Shown piece by piece: positions 1 to 7,717 of a stretch of DNA of 18,607 nt. Source of the stretch: Candidatus Methylomirabilota bacterium. GTDB taxonomy: Bacteria; Methylomirabilota; Methylomirabilia; Methylomirabilales; CSP1-5. A program made the translations under genes and the position numbers. The notes beneath the pieces were generated by a model that saw nothing but the letters and a program-made list of their open reading frames with translations, made no database searches and was not told the DNA's origin. Positions within the stretch are counted from its first letter, which is position 1. Each line of letters opens with the position of its first letter. Location: NCBI GenBank assembly GCA_023249165.1, contig JAHFDE010000023.1, forward strand, positions 1 through 18,607, read 5' to 3'.

Positions 1-1
1 C

Positions 2-736
2 GACAGCGCCATGGCCATGCGGACGATCATGTACTCCTTCGGGGCCTCAGTCCAGGATGAAAACGGCAACCTCGTCCTCAACTCCAAGCAGACGCTCGAG
101 GCCGTCAAGTACGTCAAGGCCCTTTTCCAGGAGGCGATGACCCCGGAGGTCCTCGCCTGGGATGAGTCCTCGAACAACCGCTTCATGCTGGCGGGGAAGG
201 GGTCGCTGGTGCTCAACGCCATCTCGGTCACGCGCACCGGAGAGGACGAGAAGATCCCCGTCCACGAGAAGATCTGGCTGACCAAGGCGCCCAAGGGCCC
301 GGTGGCGCGCATAGGGGTCGCACACCTCACGCAAGTCTACGTGATCTGGAAGTTCGCCGAGAACATCGCGGGGGCCAAACAGTTCCTCGTCGATTACATC
401 GGTAACTTCAGACAGGGGTGTCTGGCGAGCGAGTTCTACAACTTCCCCTGCTTCCCCAAGAGCGTCCCCGACCTCAAAGAGCTGATCGCCCATGATCCAA
501 AGGCCAGGCCCCCAGATAAGTACAAGGTGCTGGAGGATGTCCTGGACTGGGCGACGAACGTGGGCCACCCGGGCTACGCCAACGCGGCGGTAGACGAGGT
601 GTTCAAGACTTGGGTGCTCAACACCATGTTCGCGGAGGCGGCCACCGGGGCCGAGACCCCTGAGGAGGCCATCAAGCGGGCCGAGAAGAAGTGCCAGGGA
701 ATCTGGAAGAAGTGGCGAGAGAAGGGAAAGATCTGA
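2..736 (+). CDS. ABC transporter extracellular solute-binding protein, C-terminal part (5' end outside window)
   Basis: The frame is open to the left edge, so this is the last ~244 residues of a longer protein; the ATG at 11 is probably internal. The sequence looks like the C-terminal half of a family 1 (sugar-type) periplasmic binding protein: a segment with NGNLVLNSKQTLEAVKYVKAL, then FMLAGKGSLVLNAIS, then a lobe reading GVAHLTQVYVIWKFAENIAGAKQFLVDYIG, and a C-terminal helix rich in Lys/Glu typical of these proteins (EEAIKRAEKKCQGIWKKWRE). Such proteins deliver a solute, often a sugar or polyol, to an inner-membrane ABC permease; permease and ATPase genes would be expected upstream, outside the window. 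The substrate cannot be named. It converges on the HIT gene with 27 bp between the stop codons. Confidence 0.8.
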   Translation, partial: DSAMAMRTIMYSFGASVQDENGNLVLNSKQTLEAVKYVKALFQEAMTPEVLAWDESSNNRFMLAGKGSLVLNAISVTRTGEDEKIPVHEKIWLTKAPKGPVARIGVAHLTQVYVIWKFAENIAGAKQFLVDYIGNFRQGCLASEFYNFPCFPKSVPDLKELIAHDPKARPPDKYKVLEDVLDWATNVGHPGYANAAVDEVFKTWVLNTMFAEAATGAETPEEAIKRAEKKCQGIWKKWREKGKI

Positions 737-763
737 AGAGAAAGGCCCGGAGGATCGAGACCT

Positions 764-1186
764 TCAGGGCTGGGCAAGCGCGGGGCGGAGTTTGGCGGCG
801 ATCTGCTCGAGACTTTCCTTGCCTTTGAAATGCGCGACGCTCTTCATGCTGCCACCCCCATCGTCCGCATACCGGGGGATGATGTGAATGTGCACGTGAA
901 AGACCTCTTGGCCGGCCGCCTTGCCATTATTGATGCCTAGATTAAAGCCGGCGGCGCCCAGCGCACTCTGCACCTTTGTCGCAACCATCGCGGCAACCTG
1001 AAAAAGCTTCCCTACCTCTTCGGCGGGCATCTCACTGAGCGTGGCGTAGTGCTGCCGCGGAATGACCAGCGTGTGTCCCGGCGTGCAGGGGAAGATATCG
1101 AGGAAGGCCACCGCCCCGTCCCCGGCAAAGATCGTGTGTGACGGCCGCTCCACTCGAGCGATCTGACAAAAGAGGCACCCGCTCAC
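764..1186 (-). CDS. HIT family (HinT-like) nucleotide hydrolase
   Basis: A 140-residue histidine-triad protein. The signature HVHIHIIPR gives the triad H97, H99 and H101; H99 would be the nucleophile in HinT-type purine nucleoside phosphoramidases/AMP-lysine hydrolases. The N-terminal CLFCQIA pair (C4, C7), with H46, matches the zinc-binding subset of HIT proteins. I chose a GTG start at 1186, not the ATG at 1231, because the GTG overlaps the stop of the upstream RibBA-like gene (GTGA), a GAGGAG ribosome site lies 6 nt before it, and family members begin right at the CxFC motif. It is the last gene of a three-gene minus-strand operon (URO-D-like, RibBA-like, HIT), so a role in handling a nucleotide intermediate of that operon is possible, but HIT proteins occur in many contexts. 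Substrate unknown. Confidence 0.9.
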   Translation of the reverse strand: MSGCLFCQIARVERPSHTIFAGDGAVAFLDIFPCTPGHTLVIPRQHYATLSEMPAEEVGKLFQVAAMVATKVQSALGAAGFNLGINNGKAAGQEVFHVHIHIIPRYADDGGGSMKSVAHFKGKESLEQIAAKLRPALAQP

Positions 1187-2319
1187 GGCGCGCTCCTCGC
1201 TTTCCGCTCCCTCGTCCGCAGGGGCACCCACTCCACCACCTGCAGGCCGAAACCGTCGAGTCCCACGATACGCCGAGGATTGCTGGTCAGCAGGCGAATC
1301 CGGCTGAGCCCCAGGTCCACCAGGATCTGGGCGCCAATTCCATACTCGCGCAGATCCATGCGACCCCGCGGAGACCCATCAGGTCTGGGTCCCTCAGAAT
1401 CGGTCAGGTGGCTCGTCCATCCCACCCCGCCGGAGGCTTCGCGAATGTACACCAGCACCCCCTTCCCCGCCTCGCTGATGAGCTCCAGGGAGGCCTGAAG
1501 CTTCTCCCCGCAGCCGCAGCGTAAAGACCCGAGGGCGTCACCGAGGAGACACTCCGACTGAACCCTCACCAGGACGTCTTCCGCCTGAGCCACATCCCCA
1601 AGGATCAAGGCCAGATGGTGCCGCCCATCCATGTGGCTTTCATACAGGATGCCCTGAAACGTGCCGTGGCGGGTGGGAAAGGTCGTGCTCGCGATGCGTG
1701 TGACGAGCTTGTCGCGCCGCATCCGGAAGTCGATGAGGGTCTTGACGGTGAGACTCACCAGGTGATGACGCTCGGCGAAGGCCTGAAGGTCTGTCAGACG
1801 CGCAGCCTCCCCCGCGTCCGTCAGGATGGCACAGAGAACGGCTCCGGGATAGAGGCCGGCCAGGCGGCAGAGATCGAGCGCGGCCTCTGCTTGCCCTGCC
1901 CGCGTCAGGACCCCCCCTTCCATGGCGCGGAGCGGAAAGATGTGACCGGGCCGGACCAGATCCTCGGGCCGGGCCTTGGGATCAACGAGCGTCTGAATGG
2001 TGACGGCCCGGTCAAAGGCAGAGATGCCGGTCGTCGTTCCCGCCCTGGCATCTGCCGACACACAATAGGTGATGTCACCGGACCCCTGCCGCTCCGGGAC
2101 CATGATCGGGATCTTGAGGGCATCGAGTCGCGCGCCGGTAAGGGCGACACAGATGATCCCCCTGGCCTCCCGGGCCATGAAGTTCACCGCCTCGGGGGTC
2201 GCTCGCTCGGCCGACAAGACCAGCACACCCTCACTCTCCTTGGCCTCGTCGTCGGCCAGGACCACCATCCGCCCCTCGCGAACGGCCCGGATCGCCTCTT
2301 CCACCGAATGGCCGGTCAT
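1183..2319 (-). CDS. RibBA-like protein (DHBP synthase domain + GTP cyclohydrolase II domain) with altered active sites
   Basis: 378 residues with the two-domain order of bifunctional RibBA, which makes the two precursors of riboflavin (from ribulose-5-phosphate and GTP). The N-terminal domain (~5-202) keeps TPEAVNFM, GTTTGIS (94-100) and RPGHIFPL (123-130). However, the usual RENEGD loop reads KESEGV (27-32), the metal-binding His of GHTEA is Gln143 (followed by Ala144), and the Glu of the CEI motif is Ala164. The C-terminal domain (~203-370) keeps the zinc cysteines C257, C268 and C270, the D322-x-R324 pair and LLTSNP. The GTP-binding EGRGIG loop, however, reads ASGGVG (295-300), the DTVEAN stretch is replaced, and the usual C-terminal tail is missing. 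It starts at ATG 2319, overlapping the stop of the URO-D-like gene (ATGA). Family membership is clear; canonical riboflavin activity is doubtful, and a repurposed paralogue is my preferred reading. Confidence 0.85.
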   Translation of the reverse strand: MTGHSVEEAIRAVREGRMVVLADDEAKESEGVLVLSAERATPEAVNFMAREARGIICVALTGARLDALKIPIMVPERQGSGDITYCVSADARAGTTTGISAFDRAVTIQTLVDPKARPEDLVRPGHIFPLRAMEGGVLTRAGQAEAALDLCRLAGLYPGAVLCAILTDAGEAARLTDLQAFAERHHLVSLTVKTLIDFRMRRDKLVTRIASTTFPTRHGTFQGILYESHMDGRHHLALILGDVAQAEDVLVRVQSECLLGDALGSLRCGCGEKLQASLELISEAGKGVLVYIREASGGVGWTSHLTDSEGPRPDGSPRGRMDLREYGIGAQILVDLGLSRIRLLTSNPRRIVGLDGFGLQVVEWVPLRTRERKARSAP

Positions 2320-3302
2320 TGCAAGTCCTCGACAGCGCTTCGGATCGCCTTAAGATGCGTCTCGGGAACGTCAAGAGGAACGACACAGCCCGGGGCCAGA
2401 ATATGCCCGAGACCTCCCGTCTGCGCCACGGCATCCTTCACCTGAGCCCGCACTGCTCCCTCGGGCCCGTCTCGAAGGGTCTCGACCTCATTGAGTCCCC
2501 CCACGACCGCGCCGCGACAGAGCTTTTGTGCCTCACGAAGGGAGGGCGACGTTCGTCGGTCGTGCCAGTTGATGGCCGGAACCGGATAGGCCGCCATCAC
2601 GTCGAATGGGATGTCCAGGCCGTGGACGTGCAGGACCGAAAAGGCGCTCCGCCCGGCCACCTGCTCCAGGACCTGTCGGTCGTACGGTTCCGCAAAGCGG
2701 TGATGCTCGTCGGCGGTCAAGAGACCGGACGATGCCACCTGGGTCGCGAAAAAGATCCCATCCCCTCCGGATTGCAGGCAGGCGGCCGCATACCGACTCA
2801 TCGTCTCGGTGATCACCTCAAGGGCCCCATGGATCAGGGCGGGTCTTTCCCGGAGGTCCGCCAGAAATCGCTCGTCGCCGGCGAGCTTCTTCGCGATGGA
2901 GAGGGGGCTGAACACCGTCTGAAGGACCGGCGCGTCATCGGGACGCCCCTTCACCACCTGACGGAGACACGTTAGCTCCCGACCCAGCGCCCCCGCCTCG
3001 GGATCCAGCGGTCGGAGGTTTGCCCAGTCGCCCGGGCGCCTGACCGCGTGATCGACACAGACCCGGGAGCCGTCGACGTCCCCTTCGTAGGCGACCCGGC
3101 AGCCCCAGTCCTCGACGCAGTAGACCCCGGTGGGCATCACCTTGATGAAATCGAGATCGTAGCGGGCGTGAAAGGCGAGTAGCGCCTCGGCCAGCGCAAA
3201 GGGATCCTCATCGAGGCCGGGAAAATGGCGCCAGAAGCTCACAGGAGGGCGGTCCACCGGTCTTCGCTCTACTGCTCTTTGGATCCGCTCTGCTTTCGTC
3301 AT
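2316..3302 (-). CDS. Uroporphyrinogen decarboxylase superfamily protein (not HemE)
   Basis: 328 residues with URO-D-superfamily features: N-terminal ERIQRAVERRPVDRPPVSFW, a central helix-rich TIM-barrel pattern, and C-terminal GGLNEVETLRDGP and LAPGCVVP. The HemE N-terminal signature (MRQAGRYLPEY-like) is absent, so it is not the haem-pathway decarboxylase. It resembles the MtaA/CmuA methyltransferase-like branch, where zinc is bound by His-x-Cys and a later Cys. Here the corresponding residues would be H225-x-H227 (LHVHG) and C306 (PGCVVP), so a His replaces the first Cys. An INWHDRRT segment (245-251) follows. It is the first gene of the operon with the RibBA-like and HIT genes, behind the promoter at 3341-3370. 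The ribosome site before ATG 3302 is weak. Cofactor and substrate are unknown. Confidence 0.8.
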   Translation of the reverse strand: MTKAERIQRAVERRPVDRPPVSFWRHFPGLDEDPFALAEALLAFHARYDLDFIKVMPTGVYCVEDWGCRVAYEGDVDGSRVCVDHAVRRPGDWANLRPLDPEAGALGRELTCLRQVVKGRPDDAPVLQTVFSPLSIAKKLAGDERFLADLRERPALIHGALEVITETMSRYAAACLQSGGDGIFFATQVASSGLLTADEHHRFAEPYDRQVLEQVAGRSAFSVLHVHGLDIPFDVMAAYPVPAINWHDRRTSPSLREAQKLCRGAVVGGLNEVETLRDGPEGAVRAQVKDAVAQTGGLGHILAPGCVVPLDVPETHLKAIRSAVEDLQ

Positions 3303-3340
3303 CTCGACCCTGGCCCCCCTGCCCCTTTTGGTCCCGCCCT

Positions 3341-3370
3341 ATGATAGAGAGAGGAGACAGGAGTTGTCAA
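3341..3370 (-). promoter_or_regulatory. Sigma-70-type promoter for the URO-D-like/RibBA-like/HIT operon
   Basis: On the minus strand a perfect -35 TTGACA (3370-3365) is followed after 18 bp by TATCAT (3346-3341), a 5/6 match to the -10 consensus. Transcription would start about 30 nt before the ATG at 3302. It lies back to back with the clpB promoter in a 178-bp divergent intergenic region. Confidence 0.65.
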
Positions 3371-3419
3371 CGAATCGGTCCAGCGGGTCGGTGGCGAAGA
3401 GGTGCCCCTGGTGGGCCGA

Positions 3420-3449
3420 TTGACAAGGGCTCTCGCAGCGTGCTAGCCT
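3420..3449 (+). promoter_or_regulatory. Probable clpB promoter with extended -10
   Basis: A perfect -35 TTGACA (3420-3425) is followed after 18 bp by TAGCCT (3444-3449), preceded by TG at 3441-3442 as in an extended -10. No CIRCE inverted repeat, HAIR element or sigma-32-type CTTGAA/CCCCAT pair is visible, so heat induction, if present, is not through those sites here. A GAGAGGAAAG ribosome site precedes the ATG at 3481. Confidence 0.5.
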
Positions 3450-3480
3450 TATCTTTCCCGGTGTTGAGAGGAAAGAACGC

Positions 3481-6081
3481 ATGCGACTCGATCAGTTTAC
3501 CGTGAAGGCCCAGGAGGCCATCGATGCCGCCCGTCGCCAGGCAGTCGAGATGGGCCATCAGGCCATCGATGTGGAGCATCTCCTGCTGGCCCTGGTCGAA
3601 CAGCCCGAGGGGGTGATCCCCCCGCTCCTCCAGAAGCTCGGCGCGAATCTCCACCTGCTGCGCACGCAACTCACAGAAGAGTTGGCACGGCGCCCCAAGG
3701 TGCATGGCGGAGGAGGCGCGGAGTACATCACCCCCCGACTCCAAAAGGTCCTGGACGCGGCCCTCCAAGAGGCGACACACCTGAAGGACCAGTACGTCTC
3801 GACCGAACACCTCCTCCTGGTCATGGTGGACCAGGCCGGTGGGGCCGCGGAGCGGATCCTGAAGGAGGCGGGGGTCAGCAAGGACGGGATCTACGCGGCC
3901 CTGACCGCCCTCCGCGGCGGGCAGCGGGTCACCGACCCGCATCCGGAGGAAAAATACCAGGCCCTCGAGCGGTACAGCCGGGATCTGACGGATCTGGCGC
4001 GGAAGGGGAAGCTGGACCCGGTCATCGGGCGCGATGACGAGATCCGGCGTGTCATCCACGTCCTGTCCCGTCGGACGAAAAACAACCCGGTCCTGATCGG
4101 CGAGCCGGGCGTGGGGAAGACCGCCATCGTCGAAGGGCTGGCGCAGCGGATCGTCAACGGCGACGTCCCCGAAACGCTGAAGAACAAGCGGGTCGTGGCG
4201 TTGGACATCGGCTCGCTCGTCGCCGGCTCGAAATACCGGGGTGAATTCGAGGACCGGCTCAAGGCGGTCCTCAAGGAGATCACCGAATCCGAGGGGCAGA
4301 TCATCTGCTTCATCGACGAGCTGCACACCCTGGTCGGGGCCGGGGCGGCGGAGGGGGCGGTGGACGCCTCGAATATGCTCAAGCCGGCCCTGGCTCGCGG
4401 CGAACTCCGCTGCATCGGCGCCACCACCCTGGATGAGTACCGGAAGCGGATCGAGAAGGACCCGGCGCTGGAACGGCGGTTCCAGCCGATCGTCGTCGGG
4501 CAGCCGTCGGTCGACGACACCATCTCGATCCTCCGCGGCCTCAAGGAGAAGTACGAGGTGCACCACGGCGTCCGGATCAAGGACTCGGCCCTGGTGGCCG
4601 CCGCGGTCTTGAGCCACCGCTACATCAGCGATCGGTTCCTGCCGGACAAGGCCATCGATCTCGTCGACGAGGCCGCCTCGCGCCTCAGGATGGAGATCGA
4701 CAGCATGCCGACCGAGATCGACGAGGTCGAGCGACGGATCCGACAGCTCGAGGTGGAACGCGAGGCCCTCCGCAAGGAGACCGATCCCGGCTCCCGCGAG
4801 CGCCTGGCGAACCTGGAAGGAGAACTGGCCAACCTCCGGGAGCGATCGGGGGCCATGAAAGCTCGCTGGGAGCGGGAGAAGGCCATCATCAAGAAGATGC
4901 GAGAGATTAAAGAGCGCCTGGAGCAGAAGCGGGTGGAGGAGCAGCAGGCCGAGCGGAAGGGCGACCTGGGCAAGGTGGCGGAGCTGCGCTACGGGGTCAT
5001 CGCCCAGCTTCAGAAAGAGCTCGAAGCCGAGCGGGCGAAGGTCGAGGCCATCCAGAAGGAAGGCATGATGCTCAAGGAGGAGGTGGACGAGGAGGATATC
5101 GCCGAGGTCGTGGCGAAGTGGACGGGCATCCCGGTCACCCGGCTGCTGGAGGGCGAGACGCAGAAGCTCCTTCGGATGGAGGAGAAGATCCGCGAGCGCG
5201 TGGTCGGCCAGGATGAGGCGATCGGCGCCGTCGCCAACGCCATTCGCCGGGCCCGCTCCGGGTTGCAGGACCCGAAGCGCCCCCTGGGGTCGTTCATCTT
5301 CCTGGGGCCGACCGGGGTGGGCAAGACGGAACTCGCCAGGGCGCTCGCCGAGTTCCTCTTTGACGATGAGCGGGCCATGGTCCGCCTGGACATGTCGGAG
5401 TACATGGAGAAGCACACCGTCTCCCGACTCATCGGCGCTCCGCCGGGCTACGTGGGCTACGAGGAGGGGGGGCAACTCACTGAGGCGGTGCGGCGCCGAC
5501 CCTACTCCGTGCTCCTCTGTGACGAGATCGAGAAAGCGCACGCCGATGTCTTTAACCTGCTCCTGCAGATCCTGGACGACGGGCGCCTCACCGACGGGCA
5601 TGGCCGGGTCGTCGACTTCCGGAACACCATCATCATCATGACCTCGAACCTGGGGAGCCACCTCATCCAGGAGATGTCCGATGAGGAGAAGATCCGGGAA
5701 CGGATCTGGGACACGCTCCGGGCCCACTTCCGGCCGGAGTTCTTGAACCGCATCGACGAGGTGATCATCTTCCACCGCCTCGGCATGCGTGAGATCACGC
5801 AGATCGTGGAGATCCAGCTCCGGCAGCTGGCCAGAAGGCTCGCCGAGCGGAAGATGCAGGTGACCCTGTCGGAGGCCGCCAAGCAACACCTGGCCGAGGT
5901 CGGCTTCGACCCGGTCTACGGGGCCCGGCCCCTCAAGCGCGCGCTGCAGCGGCTGGTGCTCGACCCCCTGGCCGCGAAGATCCTGGAGGGGGAATTCAAG
6001 GAGGGCGATCACGTCGTCGTCGATGCCGAGGGCGACCGGATCGTCTTCACCAAGGCGGCTGTAGTTCAGCGTTCAAAGTGA
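3481..6081 (+). CDS. clpB: ClpB ATP-dependent disaggregase
   Basis: 866 residues, close to the family's usual ~860. Order: N-terminal Clp repeat domain (~1-145, starting MRLDQFTVKAQEAI); first AAA+ module with Walker A GEPGVGKT (207-214) and Walker B CFIDE (D279, E280); long middle-domain coiled coil (~410-525, rich in Glu/Arg/Lys); second AAA+ module with Walker A GPTGVGKT (609-616), Walker B ending D681-E682, sensor-1 TSN (721-723) and sensor-2 GAR (R816). ClpB is a cytoplasmic hexamer that threads aggregated proteins through its pore, working with DnaK/DnaJ/GrpE. The start at ATG 3481 has a good ribosome site and the conserved N-terminus. The last codons (VVQRSK) and the TGA stop lie inside a GTTCA-type inverted repeat (6064-6097), so the extreme C-terminus is repeat-derived. 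Genes downstream run in the same direction. Confidence 0.97.
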   Translation: MRLDQFTVKAQEAIDAARRQAVEMGHQAIDVEHLLLALVEQPEGVIPPLLQKLGANLHLLRTQLTEELARRPKVHGGGGAEYITPRLQKVLDAALQEATHLKDQYVSTEHLLLVMVDQAGGAAERILKEAGVSKDGIYAALTALRGGQRVTDPHPEEKYQALERYSRDLTDLARKGKLDPVIGRDDEIRRVIHVLSRRTKNNPVLIGEPGVGKTAIVEGLAQRIVNGDVPETLKNKRVVALDIGSLVAGSKYRGEFEDRLKAVLKEITESEGQIICFIDELHTLVGAGAAEGAVDASNMLKPALARGELRCIGATTLDEYRKRIEKDPALERRFQPIVVGQPSVDDTISILRGLKEKYEVHHGVRIKDSALVAAAVLSHRYISDRFLPDKAIDLVDEAASRLRMEIDSMPTEIDEVERRIRQLEVEREALRKETDPGSRERLANLEGELANLRERSGAMKARWEREKAIIKKMREIKERLEQKRVEEQQAERKGDLGKVAELRYGVIAQLQKELEAERAKVEAIQKEGMMLKEEVDEEDIAEVVAKWTGIPVTRLLEGETQKLLRMEEKIRERVVGQDEAIGAVANAIRRARSGLQDPKRPLGSFIFLGPTGVGKTELARALAEFLFDDERAMVRLDMSEYMEKHTVSRLIGAPPGYVGYEEGGQLTEAVRRRPYSVLLCDEIEKAHADVFNLLLQILDDGRLTDGHGRVVDFRNTIIIMTSNLGSHLIQEMSDEEKIRERIWDTLRAHFRPEFLNRIDEVIIFHRLGMREITQIVEIQLRQLARRLAERKMQVTLSEAAKQHLAEVGFDPVYGARPLKRALQRLVLDPLAAKILEGEFKEGDHVVVDAEGDRIVFTKAAVVQRSK

Positions 6082-6097
6082 ACTCTGAACCATGAAC
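6064..6097. repeat. Heptameric GTTCA inverted repeat at the clpB stop codon
   Basis: GTTCAGCGTTCA (6064-6075) pairs with TGAACTCTGAAC (6079-6090) at 11 of 12 positions across a 3-nt loop, and one more unit, CATGAAC, follows (6091-6097). The clpB TGA stop (6079-6081) is within the right arm. The same heptamer family forms the larger inverted repeat at 13276-13395. It could act as a transcript 3'-end hairpin, although no T-run follows. Confidence 0.75.
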
Positions 6098-6107
6098 GGC
6101 ATAACTC

Positions 6108-7292
6108 ATGCAGGCGCTCGAGGGCGTGAAGGTCATCGACTTCTCCCGGATCCTGGCGGGACCGTACTGCACGATGATCCTGGCGGATCTCGGGGCCGAG
6201 GTGGTGAAGATCGAGGAGCCCACGTCGGGCGACGAGGCCCGGGGCGTCGGCCCCTTCCTCAAGGGGCTGAGCGTCTATTTCGCGAGCCTGAACCGCGGCA
6301 AGAAGAGTGCCGCCCTCAACATCAAGGATCCGCGGGGGCGCGATCTGGCGGCCGCGCTCATCGCCCGGGCCGACGTCCTGGTGGAAAACTTTCGTCCCGG
6401 GACCATGGACCGACTCGGCCTCGGCTACGAGACGGTAGCCACGCGCAACCCCAGGCTGATCTATGCCGCCTGTTCCGGCTTCGGCCAGACCGGGCCCTAC
6501 CGGACGCGGGGGGCGTATGACATGGTGATCCAAGGCATGGGCGGGGTCATGTCCATCACGGGCGAGCCGGGGGGGAGGCCCTTGAAGACCGGCCCGGCGA
6601 TCGGGGATCTGGCCGGCGGCCTGTTTACGGCCATCGGGATCCTCGCCGCGCTCCAGGCCCGTGAGCACACGGGCGAGGGACAGATGGTGGACATCGGGAT
6701 GCTGGATTGTCAAGTTGCCCTGCTCGAGAATGCGATCATCCGGTACACCACCACCGGCGAGATCCCGGGACCGCTAGGCGCGCGGCATCCGTCTATCGCC
6801 CCCTTTGAGGCCTTTGAGGCCAAAGACGGCTACGTGATCTTTGCCGTGGGCACCCCCCATTGGGAGCGTTTCTGCCGGGTCATCGGTCGTGAAGACCTGC
6901 TCGAGGACCGGCGCTTTGCCACGAACGCGCTGCGCGCCGAAAACCACGGAGCACTGCAACCCCTCATCGCCGAGATCGCCAGGACGCGAACGGTCCGAGA
7001 ATGGATGGCAATCATGGAGCAGGCGGACGTCCCGTGCGGGCCCATCAACACCATCGATCAGGTGGTGGCGGACCCGCAGGTCCAGGCGCGCGGAATGATC
7101 ACCACCATCCACCATCCCGGGGCTGGCGCCGTGCGCCTCCCGTCCTCTCCCGTCAGGCTCTCGCGGACCCCCAGCCGTGCTGACCGCCCAGCGCCACGGC
7201 TCGGCGAACACACGGCCGAGGTGCTGAAGGCCTGGCTGGGGCTCGAGGGAGAGGCCATTACGGCGCTCACAGGGCAGGGGGTCATCGCATGA
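6108..7292 (+). CDS. CaiB/BaiF family (class III) CoA-transferase
   Basis: 394 residues, the normal length for class III CoA-transferases, which move CoA between carboxylic acids through an aspartyl-CoA thioester. The N-terminus MQALEGVKVIDFSRILAGPY is diagnostic. LADLGAEVVKIE, FASLNRGKKSAALNIKD, VLVENFRPGTMDRLGLGY and SGFGQTGPY follow, with the catalytic Asp as D138 in GAYDMV. The C-terminal part contains VPCGPINTIDQVVADPQVQARGM, also typical. ATG 6108 is chosen because it gives the conserved N-terminus; no strong ribosome site is visible, and the region just upstream is the repeat behind clpB. The stop overlaps the next start (ATGA). Specific acyl groups cannot be read from sequence; formyl-CoA, carnitine, succinyl and mesaconyl transferases all share these motifs. 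Confidence 0.92.
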   Translation: MQALEGVKVIDFSRILAGPYCTMILADLGAEVVKIEEPTSGDEARGVGPFLKGLSVYFASLNRGKKSAALNIKDPRGRDLAAALIARADVLVENFRPGTMDRLGLGYETVATRNPRLIYAACSGFGQTGPYRTRGAYDMVIQGMGGVMSITGEPGGRPLKTGPAIGDLAGGLFTAIGILAALQAREHTGEGQMVDIGMLDCQVALLENAIIRYTTTGEIPGPLGARHPSIAPFEAFEAKDGYVIFAVGTPHWERFCRVIGREDLLEDRRFATNALRAENHGALQPLIAEIARTRTVREWMAIMEQADVPCGPINTIDQVVADPQVQARGMITTIHHPGAGAVRLPSSPVRLSRTPSRADRPAPRLGEHTAEVLKAWLGLEGEAITALTGQGVIA

Positions 7293-7711
7293 GAGAGGAC
7301 CTGGCCGTCACCATCATCGCCATCGCGATCGGTTGTATCGCGCTCGTGATCGCGGCGGCGGTATTCGCCCTGTTCCCCCTCGTGCGCCAGGCCCAACAGC
7401 TGCTCAGCCGGCTCGACCGGTTTCTACAGTCGACGGAGGGCGACGTGCGTTTGACCCTCGGCGAGATCCGGGAGGCAGCCAGGAACCTGAACGAGATCTC
7501 GACCGGCGTCCTCAAGAACATGGATAAGGTGAGCAACACCGCCGACGCCCTGGAGGGTCTCGGTGAGACGCTCCGAAACACGAGCGACATCATTCGGACC
7601 GGCCTGCATCCCCGTCTCCTCTCTTTCGGGGCCTTGCTGGTTGGGCTCAGAACGGGAAGTTGGTCTCTCCTTCGGAGGCTCTTTTTGAGGACCTTTGTGA
7701 AGAGGAGGTGA
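7289..7711 (+). CDS. DUF948-like membrane-anchored coiled-coil protein
   Basis: 140 residues: one N-terminal transmembrane segment (~7-31, LAVTIIAIAIGCIALVIAAA and following residues), then a long helical region (~33-110) with heptad-like spacing and many Leu/Asn/Thr (LLSRLDRFLQ, VRLTLGEIREAARNLNEIS, LKNMDKVSNTADALEGLGET), ending in a basic tail. This matches the layout of DUF948 proteins, often found next to YtxH-type proteins, as here. The start overlaps the CoA-transferase stop (ATGA). An AGGAGGTG at its 3' end serves the next gene. Probably an envelope or stress-associated protein; no biochemical role is known to me. Confidence 0.7.
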   Translation: MREDLAVTIIAIAIGCIALVIAAAVFALFPLVRQAQQLLSRLDRFLQSTEGDVRLTLGEIREAARNLNEISTGVLKNMDKVSNTADALEGLGETLRNTSDIIRTGLHPRLLSFGALLVGLRTGSWSLLRRLFLRTFVKRR

Positions 7712-7717
7712 ATGTCG

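Noticed and set aside
737..763. Bidirectional terminator between the ABC binding protein and HIT genes
   Set aside because: Only a loose GGCCC/GGGCT pairing with wobble pairs and no T-run; not strong enough to list.
1187..1231. Longer ATG start for the HIT protein
   Set aside because: Would add 15 residues encoded within the RibBA-like gene; the GTGA overlap with GAGGAG is better.
1615..2445. 276-codon plus-strand frame opposite the RibBA-like gene
   Set aside because: Antisense of a recognisable protein, no ribosome site, no family resemblance.
3367..6012. 881-codon open frame on the minus strand opposite clpB
   Set aside because: It mirrors clpB codon structure in a GC-rich genome and its Leu/Asp/Arg/Gly-rich translation is low in complexity; clpB itself is unmistakable.
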